A stretch of 15,609 nucleotides of DNA from CAVPGH01 sp046726955 (GCA_046726955.1 JBKPBQ010000599.1:1-15609), one strand, 5' to 3'; shown: positions 6,904 through 15,493, counted from the stretch's first letter. Numbers and translations are program-made. The notes: generated by a model not told the origin, from the letters alone.

Positions 6904-8256
6904 ATGATCCGCCTGCTTTCCAGGGAACGCATCGTCGCGCCTCCAGGCTTCAACCGCTGGTGGAACGTCCTCGCCGCGGTGGCCATCAACCTCTGCATCG
7001 GCCAGGCCTACGCCTTCAGCGTCTTCAACCTTCCTTTGGCGCGCGTGCTAGGGGTGAGCGGACCGGTCCCCGGCGACTGGACGCTCAGCCAGCTCGGCTG
7101 GATCTTCACGCTCGCCTACGTCTTCCTCGGCCTGTCCGCGGGTGTTGCGGGCAAGTGGCAGGACCGCGTGGGCCCGCGCGCGAGCGGTGTCCTGGCCGCG
7201 CTCTGCTTCGCCGCCGGCTTCTTCCTCTCGGCGGTCGGCGTGTGGCAGCACCAGATCGCGTGGCTCTACCTCGGCTACGGAACCCTGGGCGGGTGCGGCC
7301 TCGGCCTCGGCTTCAACACGCCGATCTCGACCCTCCTGCGCTGGTTTCCCGACCATCGCGGCCTGGCCACGGGCGCGGCGGTGATGGGCTTCGGTGGCGG
7401 CGCGATCCTCGCCGCCCCCTTGAGCACCGCGCTCATGCGGCGGTTCGCGGCGACGTCCTCGGTCGGCGTCGCCGAAACGTTCGTGGTGCTGGGCAGCGTC
7501 TACCTGCTGGTGATGCTCGCCGGCGCCTTCTTGTTCCGCCTGCCTCCGCCGGGCCATCGGTCGGCGGTTCCGGCCACTGTCGCCGCGGCGAGCTTCACCG
7601 TCGAGCAGGCCGTGCGCACGAAAGCCTTCCTCCTGCTCTGGTGCGTGCTGCTCTTGAACGTCACCGCCGGGCTCGGCGTGCTGGGGCAGGCCGCGGCCAT
7701 GATCCAGGAGGTGTTCGACGGCGTGAGCGCGGAGGCCGCGAGCCTCTTCGTCGCGCTCCTGAGCCTCTTCAACATGAGCGGGCGGCTCGTGTGGGGCTGG
7801 GTGTCCGACCGCGTGGGCCGCAAGGCGACCTACGCCCTCTTCTTCTCCCTCGGCCCCCTGCTCTACGCGGCGGTGCCGCTCGCCGGCGAGCAGCGCAGCC
7901 TCGTGCTGTTCGTCGCCTGCTTCGCGGTCATCCTCAGCATGTACGGTGGCGGGTTCGGCAGCATGCCCGCCTACGTGGCCGATCTCTTCGGCGCCGCGCA
8001 CGTGGGCGCGATCCACGGCCGCGTGCTCACCGCGCTCTCCGCGGCCGGCCTCGTCGGCCCGACGCTCGTGAACTACCTCCGCGAGTACTGGATCGCCCAG
8101 GGCTACTCGAGGGCGCGAGCCTACGACGCGACGCTCTACATCATGGCCGGGCTGCTGGTCGTGGGCTATATCTGCAACCGCTCGATCCGGCCGCCGGACG
8201 CCGGCAGCGCGCCGGACGCGGAGCCGGGCCGCGAGCTTCTGGGCGAGCGAGGCTAG
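6904..8256 (+). CDS. MFS transporter, oxalate/formate antiporter (OFA) family
   Basis: A 450-residue inner-membrane carrier with about 12 predicted membrane spans. OFA signatures are the N-terminal RWWNVLAAVAINLCIGQAYAFSVF (19-41), MFS motif A after helix 2 (GKWQDRVGPR, 83-92), the glycine-rich helix GGCGLGLGFNTPISTLLRWFPDHRGLATG (129-157), and a second motif A copy in the C-terminal half (GWVSDRVGRKAT). The family exchanges or takes up small carboxylates such as oxalate, formate or lactate; the substrate here is unknown. AGGAG lies 18 nt before the ATG, farther than usual, so the start may be a few codons off. The methyltransferase-like gene begins 2 nt after its stop, so the two are probably in one operon. 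Confidence 0.92.
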   Translation: MIRLLSRERIVAPPGFNRWWNVLAAVAINLCIGQAYAFSVFNLPLARVLGVSGPVPGDWTLSQLGWIFTLAYVFLGLSAGVAGKWQDRVGPRASGVLAALCFAAGFFLSAVGVWQHQIAWLYLGYGTLGGCGLGLGFNTPISTLLRWFPDHRGLATGAAVMGFGGGAILAAPLSTALMRRFAATSSVGVAETFVVLGSVYLLVMLAGAFLFRLPPPGHRSAVPATVAAASFTVEQAVRTKAFLLLWCVLLLNVTAGLGVLGQAAAMIQEVFDGVSAEAASLFVALLSLFNMSGRLVWGWVSDRVGRKATYALFFSLGPLLYAAVPLAGEQRSLVLFVACFAVILSMYGGGFGSMPAYVADLFGAAHVGAIHGRVLTALSAAGLVGPTLVNYLREYWIAQGYSRARAYDATLYIMAGLLVVGYICNRSIRPPDAGSAPDAEPGRELLGERG

Positions 8257-8258
8257 CC

Positions 8259-8903
8259 ATGAGGGCGAGCGCGCTCGTGACCGTGGTCGTCGCCTCGCTC
8301 TTCGGAGCTGGCGTCCTCGGAGGCTGGCTGCTGCAGGGCTACGACCGCGGTCGCGGCTTCGTCGCCGAGGCCGACAAGATCGCCACGGTCCTGGAGCTCA
8401 CCCCGGGCAAGAGCGTGGGCGACATCCGCGCGGGCACGGGCCGCTGGAGCGTCGACATGGCGCGGCGCGTGGGTCCGAGCGGGCAGGTCTACGCCACCGT
8501 CGGCCCGAACCCCGCCCACGAGCTGCTGCAGACGATCGCCGCGGCCGGAGTCGACAACGTCAGCGTGATCACGCGCACGCCGGGGATGAGCCCGCGGCTG
8601 CCCCTCGCCTGCTGCGAAGCCGTGCTGGTGCGCGCGGTCTACCACGAGTTCGCGGACCGGCACCTGCTGCTGTCCAGCCTCCGCAAGAACCTGAAGCCGG
8701 GCGGGCTCGTGGCGCTCATCGACTTCGACGAGGGAACGCCGGAGCACGCGTCGGGCCACGGGATCGCGCGGACGACGGTCGTGGCCGAGGTCAGGGCGGC
8801 CGGCTTCGACATCGCGCGGGTCGAGCCGCACTGGTCCGGCAACGCCTACTGCGTCCTCTTCCGTCAACCGAACGGCAACGAGGTCCCGACCTCGGGACCC
8901 TGA
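8259..8903 (+). CDS. Membrane-anchored or exported class I methyltransferase-like protein
   Basis: A 214-residue protein. Residues 4-26 form a hydrophobic signal or anchor, followed by a Rossmann methyltransferase core: motif I VGDIRAGTGRWS (53-64), SGQVYAT (75-81), RAVYHEF (125-131) and LKPGGLVALIDF (145-156). In motif I the usual first Gly of the DxGxGxG SAM loop is Arg (DIRAGTG), so SAM binding may be altered or lost. The nearest type I recognise is the signal-peptide-bearing predicted methyltransferases of COG4798; substrate unknown. The core would be periplasmic if exported, where SAM is not normally available, which makes the assigned activity doubtful. The ATG begins 2 nt after the MFS stop. 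The cupin gene follows 9 nt downstream, supporting one transcription unit. Confidence 0.85.
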   Translation: MRASALVTVVVASLFGAGVLGGWLLQGYDRGRGFVAEADKIATVLELTPGKSVGDIRAGTGRWSVDMARRVGPSGQVYATVGPNPAHELLQTIAAAGVDNVSVITRTPGMSPRLPLACCEAVLVRAVYHEFADRHLLLSSLRKNLKPGGLVALIDFDEGTPEHASGHGIARTTVVAEVRAAGFDIARVEPHWSGNAYCVLFRQPNGNEVPTSGP

Positions 8904-8912
8904 GGAGGTTCG

Positions 8913-9278
8913 ATGTCAGCTTCCCGGTGGCTCGGGCTCGCCGGTCTGGCCCTGGCCCTTTCGGCATCGGCGTCGTCGGAGACCCCCGGCACGCGCCGCG
9001 TTCCGCAGTTCGAGAACGACGCGGTGCGCGTCTGGAAGAGCCTGATCGCAACCGGTCAGCCCTTGAGCCTGCACCGGCACGAGCACGGGCGGGTGATCGT
9101 CGCGCTGCGCGGGGGCACGCTCAAGATCGTCAAGGAATCGGGCGAGTCGCGCACGGTGAGCTGGGAGACCGGCAAGGCCTACTGGCTCGACGCGGACCCT
9201 CCGGGCGAGCGGCACGGCGACACGAACGACGGGCCGGAGCCGATCGAGGTGATGGTCGTGGAGATGGCCGGGAAGTGA
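8913..9278 (+). CDS. Secreted small cupin-fold protein
   Basis: A 121-residue protein with a signal peptide (residues 1-21, MSASRWLGLAGLALALSASA) and one cupin-like beta barrel. The motif PLSLHRHEHGRVIVALRGG (50-68) supplies the cupin-1 histidines, and GERHGDTNDG (97-106) gives the second-motif His. Single-domain cupins bind a metal in such His clusters, but no reaction can be named. The start is fixed by a perfect AGGAGG four bases before the ATG; this ribosome binding site uses the last base of the methyltransferase stop, implying co-translation. It is the last gene of its strand before a 24-nt convergent gap with the ADOP permease, where no terminator hairpin is visible. Confidence 0.8.
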   Translation: MSASRWLGLAGLALALSASASSETPGTRRVPQFENDAVRVWKSLIATGQPLSLHRHEHGRVIVALRGGTLKIVKESGESRTVSWETGKAYWLDADPPGERHGDTNDGPEPIEVMVVEMAGK

Positions 9279-9302
9279 TTCCCGAGCCGCCGAGATCGAG
9301 CG

Positions 9303-11861
9303 CTACTCGGTCCGGAGGGCGTCCCTCGGCGCGATGGCGGCGGCGCGGCTCGCGGGAATGACGGCCGCGAAGAACGAGCACGCCGTGAGCGCAGTCGCCG
9401 CCAGGACGAGCGCCACCGGGTCCCAGAACGACACGCCGTAGAGCTGGGCGGAGATCAGACGCCCGGCCCCCAGGGCGAGCGGCAGTCCCACGAGCAATCC
9501 CACCACCACCTGGCGGAAGGCGCCCGAGAGCACCAGCCGAATCACCTTCGAACGGTCGGCGCCGAGGGCCATGCGGATCCCGATCTCGTTCGTTCTCCGG
9601 ACGACCGCATACGCCGTGACGCCGTAGAGCCCGACCGCGGCCAGGAGGAGTGCTACGACTCCGAACAGCCCGGCGAGTGTCGCGACCGCGCGCTCCTGAT
9701 CGAACGACAGCTCGACCTGCTGGCGCATCGTTCGCACGCTGTTGATCGTCAGGTTGGGATCGAGGTCGGCCAGCAGGCGCGTGAGCGCCGGCTCGAGCGC
9801 CGCGGGAGGCAGATCGCTCACGAGCATGATCCCGCCGACGAAGTGGGAGCGGAGCTCGATCTTGTCCATGAGCTCGTGCCCGTAGGAAACGGTCTGGGCC
9901 AGGGGGACGTAGAACATCGGACGCGCCGGCTTCTCGAGCCCCCAGCCCGCGAACTTGGCGTCGCGCACGACTCCGACGATGCGGAAGGTGCTGGCGTACT
10001 CCGGCAGGTCCAGTCCGAAGTGCTGGTCGAGCGGGTCCTCGTCGCTCTTGAAGAAGCGCTTGACGAAGGCTTCGTTGACGACGGCCACGAGCTCGGAGCT
10101 CTCGTCGTCCGCGGCCGACAGCCCCCGCCCCCGGACGACGGGGATGCCCCAGCTCTGGAGGTAGCTGGCGCTCACGCGGTCCCAGGCCGCGCCCGCTTCG
10201 TCGTTGATCTTCGCCGGCGGGTGCCCGGCGACCATGATCAACTCGCCCCAGTTGTCGGTGAGCGGGTTGTAGAGCGCCAGGCCCGCCCCGCGGACGCCGG
10301 GGAGACTCACGAGCCGTTCCTCGAGCTGGCGATAGAGCGCCTGCAGGCGAGGCAGGGTGTACGTCGCCGGCGGGTTGTTGATCGCCACCTCGACGCGGCC
10401 CTGCACCTCGTAGCCGAAATCCTGGCTCTCGAGCTTGTTCAGGCTGCGGGCGAGCATCGTGGCGCCTGCCACGAGCACGACCGACAAGGTGGCCTGGACG
10501 ACGAGCAGCGCCTTGCGAGCGAAGGACGAGCGGTCCATGGTGCTGCGCCCCGACCCGCGGAGCGCCTCCGCGGGATCGGCGTGCGTGGCCAGCCACGCTG
10601 GAGCCGAGCCGAAGATCATTCCCGTCACGAGGGCCAGTGCGAATGCGAAGACGAGCACCACGAGCGACGGGGCGGCGCTGATGGGGAGGAAGTGCGCGCT
10701 GTAGAAGGCCAGGGAGAGCAGCAGCCGCGACGCGCCGATCGCCACCACGAGCCCCACCAGGCTGCCGCCGAGGGCGAGGAGGATGCTCTCGGTGAGGGCC
10801 TGGGCGATGATCTGCCCGCGCGTGGCGCCCAGGGCCAGGCGGACGGCGGTCTGGCCGCGACGCGCGATCCCGCGCGCGAGGAGCAGGTTCGCCACGTTGG
10901 CGCAGGCGATCAGCATCACGAGACCGCAGACGGAAAGAAGGATCTGCAGGCTGCGTCCGTACTCCTCCTTCATGACGGCGACGCCTGCGCCCGCCGGCAC
11001 CACTGTGATCACCTGCTTGGGAAGAATGCGGATCAGGTCGGCCATCCAGTTCGGGGGATACCCGGAGTCGTGCTCCAGCCACTGCCGCAGCACTCCCGTC
11101 AGGCGAGGCCCCATGCCCTCCACCGAAGCGCCGGGCCCCACCCGGCCGATCATCCGGAGCCACGCGGAGATGGGCTGGCGCAGCAGGCTGCCCTCGCCGG
11201 CGATCAGGGGCTCCTGCTGCAGCGGGATCCAGAGGTCGGGGGGATCGCTCTCGAGCGTCTCGCCGAAGAATCCCGGCGGGGCGATGCCGATCACGGTCAT
11301 GGGATGGCCGTCCACGACGAGCGTCGAGCCGGGAACCGACGTATCCGACGCGTAGGTCGTCTGCCAGACGCGATGGCTGAGGACGACCGCCGGCGCGGCC
11401 GCGGGGTCGTCGTCCTCGGGGGTCAACAGGCGTCCGCTGAAGGGCCGGACTCCGAGCGTCGAGAAGTAGGTCCCCGTGACGTATTCGGACCGGAGCGGCC
11501 GGGCCACGGATTCCTTGCCCTCGCGCCTCACGCTCAGCCGGCCGCGCCCAGCCTGGAAGGCGGTGACTTCCTCGAACTCAGGGGTTTCCGCCTTGAGCCT
11601 TTCGTAGAGAGGGAACGAGAACAGCCCCCACCGGTCTTGAGGCCCGCCTTCGACACAGCACTCGGCGCCGTCGCCCACGCGGTAGAGACGGCTCGGATCG
11701 GAGACGGGCAGCGAGCGGAGCATCACCGCGTGGATGAGCGTGAAGATCGCCGTCGTGCCGCCGATCCCGAGGGCGAGCGTCAGCACGGCGGCAGCCGTGA
11801 AGACGGGCGAGAGCCCGAACTGTCGCAGGGCGTAGCGAACGTTGCCGGCCACGAAGCGCAT
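9303..11861 (-). CDS. ADOP-type ABC transporter permease (MacB/FtsX duplicated)
   Basis: An 852-residue permease with two MacB_PCD-FtsX units in one chain. Unit one has an N-terminal span (SPVFTAAAVLTLALGIGGTTAIF), a periplasmic domain and an FtsX core containing CANVANLLLARGIARRGQTAVRLALGATRGQ. Unit two restarts at RKALLVVQATLSVVLVAGATML, has its own periplasmic domain and ends in a second FtsX core (NEIGIRMALGADRSKVIRLVL) and APRDALRTE. Such ADOP proteins are numerous in Acidobacteria and lack a fused ATPase. A GAGGGGGG ribosome binding site precedes the ATG. It follows the HlyD-like gene by 155 nt and may use the nearby LolD-like ATPase, or another one. The substrate is unknown; MacB-type relatives act as efflux or mechanotransmission machines. 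Confidence 0.93.
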   Translation of the reverse strand: MRFVAGNVRYALRQFGLSPVFTAAAVLTLALGIGGTTAIFTLIHAVMLRSLPVSDPSRLYRVGDGAECCVEGGPQDRWGLFSFPLYERLKAETPEFEEVTAFQAGRGRLSVRREGKESVARPLRSEYVTGTYFSTLGVRPFSGRLLTPEDDDPAAAPAVVLSHRVWQTTYASDTSVPGSTLVVDGHPMTVIGIAPPGFFGETLESDPPDLWIPLQQEPLIAGEGSLLRQPISAWLRMIGRVGPGASVEGMGPRLTGVLRQWLEHDSGYPPNWMADLIRILPKQVITVVPAGAGVAVMKEEYGRSLQILLSVCGLVMLIACANVANLLLARGIARRGQTAVRLALGATRGQIIAQALTESILLALGGSLVGLVVAIGASRLLLSLAFYSAHFLPISAAPSLVVLVFAFALALVTGMIFGSAPAWLATHADPAEALRGSGRSTMDRSSFARKALLVVQATLSVVLVAGATMLARSLNKLESQDFGYEVQGRVEVAINNPPATYTLPRLQALYRQLEERLVSLPGVRGAGLALYNPLTDNWGELIMVAGHPPAKINDEAGAAWDRVSASYLQSWGIPVVRGRGLSAADDESSELVAVVNEAFVKRFFKSDEDPLDQHFGLDLPEYASTFRIVGVVRDAKFAGWGLEKPARPMFYVPLAQTVSYGHELMDKIELRSHFVGGIMLVSDLPPAALEPALTRLLADLDPNLTINSVRTMRQQVELSFDQERAVATLAGLFGVVALLLAAVGLYGVTAYAVVRRTNEIGIRMALGADRSKVIRLVLSGAFRQVVVGLLVGLPLALGAGRLISAQLYGVSFWDPVALVLAATALTACSFFAAVIPASRAAAIAPRDALRTE

Positions 11862-12016
11862 GAGACCCCCCTCTCAGAGCCGGTTACGCATCACGGCGCG
11901 GCTGGGTTCTCGTAAGTTGCCACCGCGTCCCTCGGATCGCTCCTCTATGAGATGACCACGAGGCGGCGAGCGTTTACCGGGGCGAGAGCGAGCCCCAGAC
12001 GGCGTCCCGAAGCGCG
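11862..12016. other. Spacer between HlyD-like and ADOP genes
   Basis: This gap is longer than the 14-34 nt spacing elsewhere in the exporter operon. No convincing promoter, terminator or ORF was seen apart from the ADOP ribosome binding site at its left end. The ADOP gene may therefore be separately expressed. Confidence 0.4.
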
Positions 12017-12910
12017 TCAGCGCACGGCCGGCTGTATCCGCAGCTCCACCGTGGTGCCGAGCTTCAGCGGGTTCGTCTCGACGAAAGCCACCTTCACGGC
12101 CAGGATCCGGGTGTCGGTGGGGCGGCTCGGGTCCTGGGGCTTTAGCCGGCGGAGCGTCACCGAGTCCGGGATCTCCTCGACGCGTCCCGGCCAGGACTGG
12201 CCGGGATAGCCCTCGGCGGTGATGCGGACCGGAGCGTCGAGCGCGATGGCGCCGGCGTCGGCTTCGTGGGCTTCGCCCTCCACGCGCAGGCGGGAGAGAT
12301 CGGCGAGCGTGAAGGCCTCGTCGCCGGCCTCCACGGTCTGCCCGGCGTCCACCCGCCGGGACGTGACGGTCCCCGCGATGGGGGCGAGGATGCGCGACTT
12401 GCGGAGCTGGGCCTCGTAGCGGGCGATGGTCGCCTGGGCGGTCTGGACGTGGGCGCGGGCGACGTCGAGGTCGCGGGTGGCCTGGTCCAGGTCGTGGGCG
12501 GCCAAGATCTTCTCGTCCACCAGCTTCTGGCGGCGCTCGCGGTCGAGCTCGGCCAGGCGCACCTCGGCCTCGCCTTCCGCCACCCGGGCGCGAGACTCGT
12601 CGAGGGCGGCGCGGATCTCGTCCGACTCGATCTCGGCGAGGAGGTCGCCGGCGCGGACCGTCTGTCCCTCGTGGACCGCGACGCGCAAGAGACGGCCTGC
12701 GCGCTCGGCTCCCACCTTCACCTCCGAGCCGGGATAGGCGACGACGCGCCCTTCGGCCGCGACCCCGCTCTCGACCTTCGCCGGCATCGAAGGCGGCGCC
12801 CATCCAGAAGGAGAGGCCGCCGGCAATGCGGGTCCGCGCGCGTGGATCGACGCCGCGCCGAGAAGGCCGAGTCCCGCGAGTCCCATGAGTCCGAGCGTGC
12901 GAATCTTCAT
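12017..12910 (-). CDS. HlyD/DevB-like periplasmic membrane fusion protein (RND/ABC adaptor)
   Basis: A 297-residue adaptor of tripartite efflux pumps. Residues 1-24 form a signal or anchor. A first lipoyl half (GSEVKVGAERAGRLLRVAV, then EGQTVRAGDLLAEIES) is at 61-96, an alpha-helical hairpin of about 75 residues rich in Ala, Arg, Asp and Glu at 97-172, a second lipoyl half (RILAPIAGTVTSRRVDAGQTVEAGDEAF) at 173-200, and a beta-barrel domain to the end. The frame extends 19 codons upstream, but the ATG before KIRTLGLMG is preceded by GAAGGAG and leads directly into the signal, so it was chosen. The hairpin is short, so it may not reach a TolC-like channel unaided. It sits after the ATPase gene (34-nt gap), the arrangement of DevBCA or MacAB-like exporters. 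Confidence 0.9.
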   Translation of the reverse strand: MKIRTLGLMGLAGLGLLGAASIHARGPALPAASPSGWAPPSMPAKVESGVAAEGRVVAYPGSEVKVGAERAGRLLRVAVHEGQTVRAGDLLAEIESDEIRAALDESRARVAEGEAEVRLAELDRERRQKLVDEKILAAHDLDQATRDLDVARAHVQTAQATIARYEAQLRKSRILAPIAGTVTSRRVDAGQTVEAGDEAFTLADLSRLRVEGEAHEADAGAIALDAPVRITAEGYPGQSWPGRVEEIPDSVTLRRLKPQDPSRPTDTRILAVKVAFVETNPLKLGTTVELRIQPAVR

Positions 12911-12944
12911 TGACGGCTCCTTCTCAGTGCGTCGCCCCCGAACG

Positions 12945-13622
12945 TCACGCCGCCAGCTTTCCGTCACGAATCCCCACCACCCGGTCCGCGACGTCGCGCA
13001 CCTTGGGGTCGTGGGTCACGATCACGAGGCCCTTCCGCTCGTCCTTGGCGAGGCTGCGGAAGAGGCCGAGCACCTCGGTCCCCACCGCGGTGTCGAGGTT
13101 GGCCGTGGGCTCGTCCGCGAGGATCACGCGGGGCGATCCCGCCAGCGCGCGGGCGATCGCCACGCGCTGCTTCTGGCCGCCCGAGAGGTCGCGAGGCAGA
13201 AAGTCCTTGCGGTCACCGAGGCCCACGCGCTCGAGCACGCGGCTCGCCTCCGCGTGCGCCGCGCGTCCGCGGACGCCCTTCACGTTCAGGGCGTACTCGA
13301 CGTTCTCGTGGGCAGTGAGGGCGGGAAAGAGGTTGTACTGCTGGAAGACGAAGCCGATCGACTCGCGGCGCACCGCGCGGAGCGACGACGGGTCGTCGAG
13401 CTTCACTCTCCGGCCGGCGACGGAGACGGACCCCGCCGTGGGCGTGAGGATGCAGCCCATGATCGAGAGCAGCGTCGTCTTGCCCGAACCCGACGGCCCT
13501 TCGAGGGCCACGACCTCGCCCTGGCGGACCTCGAGGGAGACGCCGCGGAGCACCTCGACGCGCTGCGAACCCTCCTCGAACACCTTCGTGACCGAGTCGA
13601 CGGACAGCACCGTGTCGCTCAT
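12945..13622 (-). CDS. ABC transporter ATP-binding protein, LolD/MacB/DevA type
   Basis: A 225-residue ATPase with complete motifs: Walker A GPSGSGKT (42-49), Q-loop FQQYN (93-97), signature LSGGQ (146-150), Walker B VILADEP (166-172) and switch His in VTHD (204). The sequence looks typical of the LolD/MacB exporter branch, including GSQRVEVLRGVSLEV near the start. The open frame continues far upstream inside the permease gene; the start used is the ATG that begins MSDTVLSVDSVTK, immediately after the permease stop (14-nt gap). It powers the neighbouring DevC-like permease and possibly the ADOP permease. No unusual features were seen. Confidence 0.95.
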   Translation of the reverse strand: MSDTVLSVDSVTKVFEEGSQRVEVLRGVSLEVRQGEVVALEGPSGSGKTTLLSIMGCILTPTAGSVSVAGRRVKLDDPSSLRAVRRESIGFVFQQYNLFPALTAHENVEYALNVKGVRGRAAHAEASRVLERVGLGDRKDFLPRDLSGGQKQRVAIARALAGSPRVILADEPTANLDTAVGTEVLGLFRSLAKDERKGLVIVTHDPKVRDVADRVVGIRDGKLAA

Positions 13623-13636
13623 GGCGATCTCCAGGT

Positions 13637-14761
13637 TCAGGTCCGGAAGACGAGCGCGGGGTCGATGGTGGCCACGCGCCGGAACGAGAGCATCGCCGCG
13701 CCCAGGCACATCAGCACCGTCCCCACGAAGACGGCGGCCGCGAAGGCGGGCGAGACGAGGACGGTCAGGTACAGCTTCGCCATGAGCGGTCGCATGGCCA
13801 GCGAGATCGCGCCCCCGAGCGCGAAGCCCACGACGGCCGCGATTACCGCCTGCTCGCCGAGGATGCGATAGATGTCGAGGTTGGACCCGCCGATCGCCTT
13901 CACCGTGCCGAACTCCTTCACGTGCTCGACCGCGGAGGTGTAGAGCGTCTGGGCGACGACGACGATGCCCACCAGGATCCCGAGGAAGACGGTGATCCCC
14001 ATGTTCATGCCGAGCCCGGTGGAGACGACCCAGTAGCTGCGCGAGCGCCGCGCCCACTGGTCGCGCAGGTAGACGTCGTTGTAGGGGAGCCGCCGCGCGA
14101 TCTCGGCCTTCACCGCCGCCGGGTCCGCGCCGGGAGCGAGGCGCACGAGGATGTACTGCGTCTTGCCCTGGAGCGTCTGGAGCTGCTCCTGCGCCGTCTT
14201 GTAGTCCATGAAGAGGATGGGCGCGGTCGTGAACGACGCCGCGTCCGACGTGGTGCCGATGATCTTGAAGCGCCGTCCGAGCATCTCCCGGTACTCGCCG
14301 ACCTGGAAGGGGCCGAAGCGGCGCTCCGCCGAGCGGTCCATCATGATGTAGAGGCCGCGCTTCAGGTCGCGCACGTCGCCCTCGTTCACCTTCCAGGGAA
14401 GGTTCCAGGCGGTGAAGTCCTCGAGCGCGTAGACGAGGCTGCCCTCTTCCGCGCCGTTCGGGAGCTGGATGTTCATGAACTGGACGATGAGGTTGTCCGC
14501 GCGCTCGACCCCGGGCACGCCCCGCACCCGCAGCACGTTCGTCTCGGGGAAGGTGTGGGCGAAGTCCACGTTCGGCGTCTCCCGCGACGTGATCCAGAGA
14601 TCGGCGCTCGCGTTCTCGATCGTGACGGTGGCCTTGCCGAGGAGGCCCATGAAGAGGCCGACCTGCACGAGCACGAGCGTCACCGCGAAGGCGACGCCGG
14701 ACACCGTGATGACGAACCGGAGACGGTCGTGCAGGAGGTTCTTCCGGGCCAGCGAGACCAT
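13637..14761 (-). CDS. DevC-like ABC permease (FtsX/MacB fold)
   Basis: A 374-residue permease with a first span at about 16-42 (FVITVSGVAFAVTLVLVQVGLF), a large periplasmic domain containing ASADLWITSRETPN (52-65), and three C-terminal spans, one including VEHVKEFGTVKAIGGSN. The total length and the SADLWI pattern match the DevC family of heterocyst-type DevBCA exporters and relatives. It is the second gene of the operon: its ATG shares the A of the TetR stop (TGATG), so the repressor and permease are translationally linked. Partners are the LolD-like ATPase and the HlyD-like adaptor downstream. The substrate is unknown; glycolipid export, as in DevBCA, cannot be inferred here. Confidence 0.9.
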   Translation of the reverse strand: MVSLARKNLLHDRLRFVITVSGVAFAVTLVLVQVGLFMGLLGKATVTIENASADLWITSRETPNVDFAHTFPETNVLRVRGVPGVERADNLIVQFMNIQLPNGAEEGSLVYALEDFTAWNLPWKVNEGDVRDLKRGLYIMMDRSAERRFGPFQVGEYREMLGRRFKIIGTTSDAASFTTAPILFMDYKTAQEQLQTLQGKTQYILVRLAPGADPAAVKAEIARRLPYNDVYLRDQWARRSRSYWVVSTGLGMNMGITVFLGILVGIVVVAQTLYTSAVEHVKEFGTVKAIGGSNLDIYRILGEQAVIAAVVGFALGGAISLAMRPLMAKLYLTVLVSPAFAAAVFVGTVLMCLGAAMLSFRRVATIDPALVFRT

Positions 14762-15381
14762 CAGCTCCTCCGCGCCCCCTCGGCCAGGAAGCCCCGGATC
14801 CCGTTCTCGATCGTCTGGTCCACCAGGTCCCCGGCCGCGGGGGCGACGGGCCAGAGGTCACGCGGAAGCGTGATGAGGAGGGCCACGACACCGTGGAGCG
14901 AGGACCAGAGCACCTGGGAGACGGTGTTGACGTCCCCGGGGCGAAACTGTCCGCCCTCGATCGCGCGCGCGACCGCCATCCGGAGCATCTCGAACGACTG
15001 GTTGCCCGGCGCGAGCGGCCCGTGGTCCTCCTTCTTGTGCGGGGTCATGAACATGAAGCGATAGTGGTTCGGCAGCTCGAGGCCGAAGCGCGCGTAGGCT
15101 CGGGCGAGGCGGCGGATCCACTCGACGGGATCGGCGGGCGGCTCCTCCTCCCGGAAGACATCCAGGAGCCGCGAGAAATCCTCGTCGCAGAGCGCGCGCA
15201 CGAGGTCGTCCTTGTCCTCGAAGTGGTTGTAGATCGTCGTGGGGGAGTACTCGATCGCCTCGGCGATTCGGCGCATGGTGACGTGCTCGTAGCCCTCGGC
15301 GTCGAACAGCTCGCGGGCGGCGTCGAGGATCCGGCTGCGGATCTCCTCCCGCTCTCTCTCGCGTCTCTCGAGGATTCCCAT
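14761..15381 (-). CDS. TetR/AcrR family transcriptional regulator
   Basis: A 206-residue regulator. The N-terminal TetR domain has EEIRSRILDAARELFDAEGY (12-31) and the helix-turn-helix VTMRRIAEAIEYSPTTIYNHF (34-54), followed by DKDDLVRAL. The C-terminal ligand/dimer domain has a WIRRLARAYARF-type helix and resembles the TetR_C_33-like group. The ATG used leads into MGILERR, with AGAGGG 10 nt upstream; an in-frame TTG ten codons earlier was not chosen. It is the first gene of the exporter operon and its stop overlaps the permease start, so autoregulation and control of efflux are likely. The inverted repeat 41 bp upstream of its start is the natural binding-site candidate. Confidence 0.95.
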   Translation of the reverse strand: MGILERREREREEIRSRILDAARELFDAEGYEHVTMRRIAEAIEYSPTTIYNHFEDKDDLVRALCDEDFSRLLDVFREEEPPADPVEWIRRLARAYARFGLELPNHYRFMFMTPHKKEDHGPLAPGNQSFEMLRMAVARAIEGGQFRPGDVNTVSQVLWSSLHGVVALLITLPRDLWPVAPAAGDLVDQTIENGIRGFLAEGARRS

Positions 15382-15422
15382 GGCTCGTCCACCCTCTGGC
15401 GGGCCTACCAACGTTCCCGCAG

Positions 15423-15435
15423 TTAACGACGTTAA
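15423..15435. promoter_or_regulatory. Candidate TetR operator, 13-bp inverted repeat
   Basis: TTAACG-A-CGTTAA is a perfect 6+6 repeat around one central base, lying 41 bp upstream of the tetR start in the region where the promoter should be. Its AT-rich half-sites stand out from the GC-rich surroundings. TetR-family repressors commonly bind such short dyads in their own promoters. No experimental support is available here. Confidence 0.6.
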
Positions 15436-15493
15436 GTCTATGACGAATGTTCCGATCGGCTTCGGGGAATTGACCTAAATGGATGACTGTGAG

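Noticed and set aside
9843..11915. Long plus-strand open frame opposite the ADOP permease
   Set aside because: It mirrors the coding strand with Glu/His/Arg-rich sequence and no recognisable domain; stop-free antisense frames are expected at this GC content.
11874..12803. Long minus-strand open frame overlapping the HlyD-like gene
   Set aside because: Its translation is Arg/Gly/Pro-rich low-complexity typical of an out-of-frame shadow in GC-rich DNA, and the overlapping frame is a clear membrane fusion protein.
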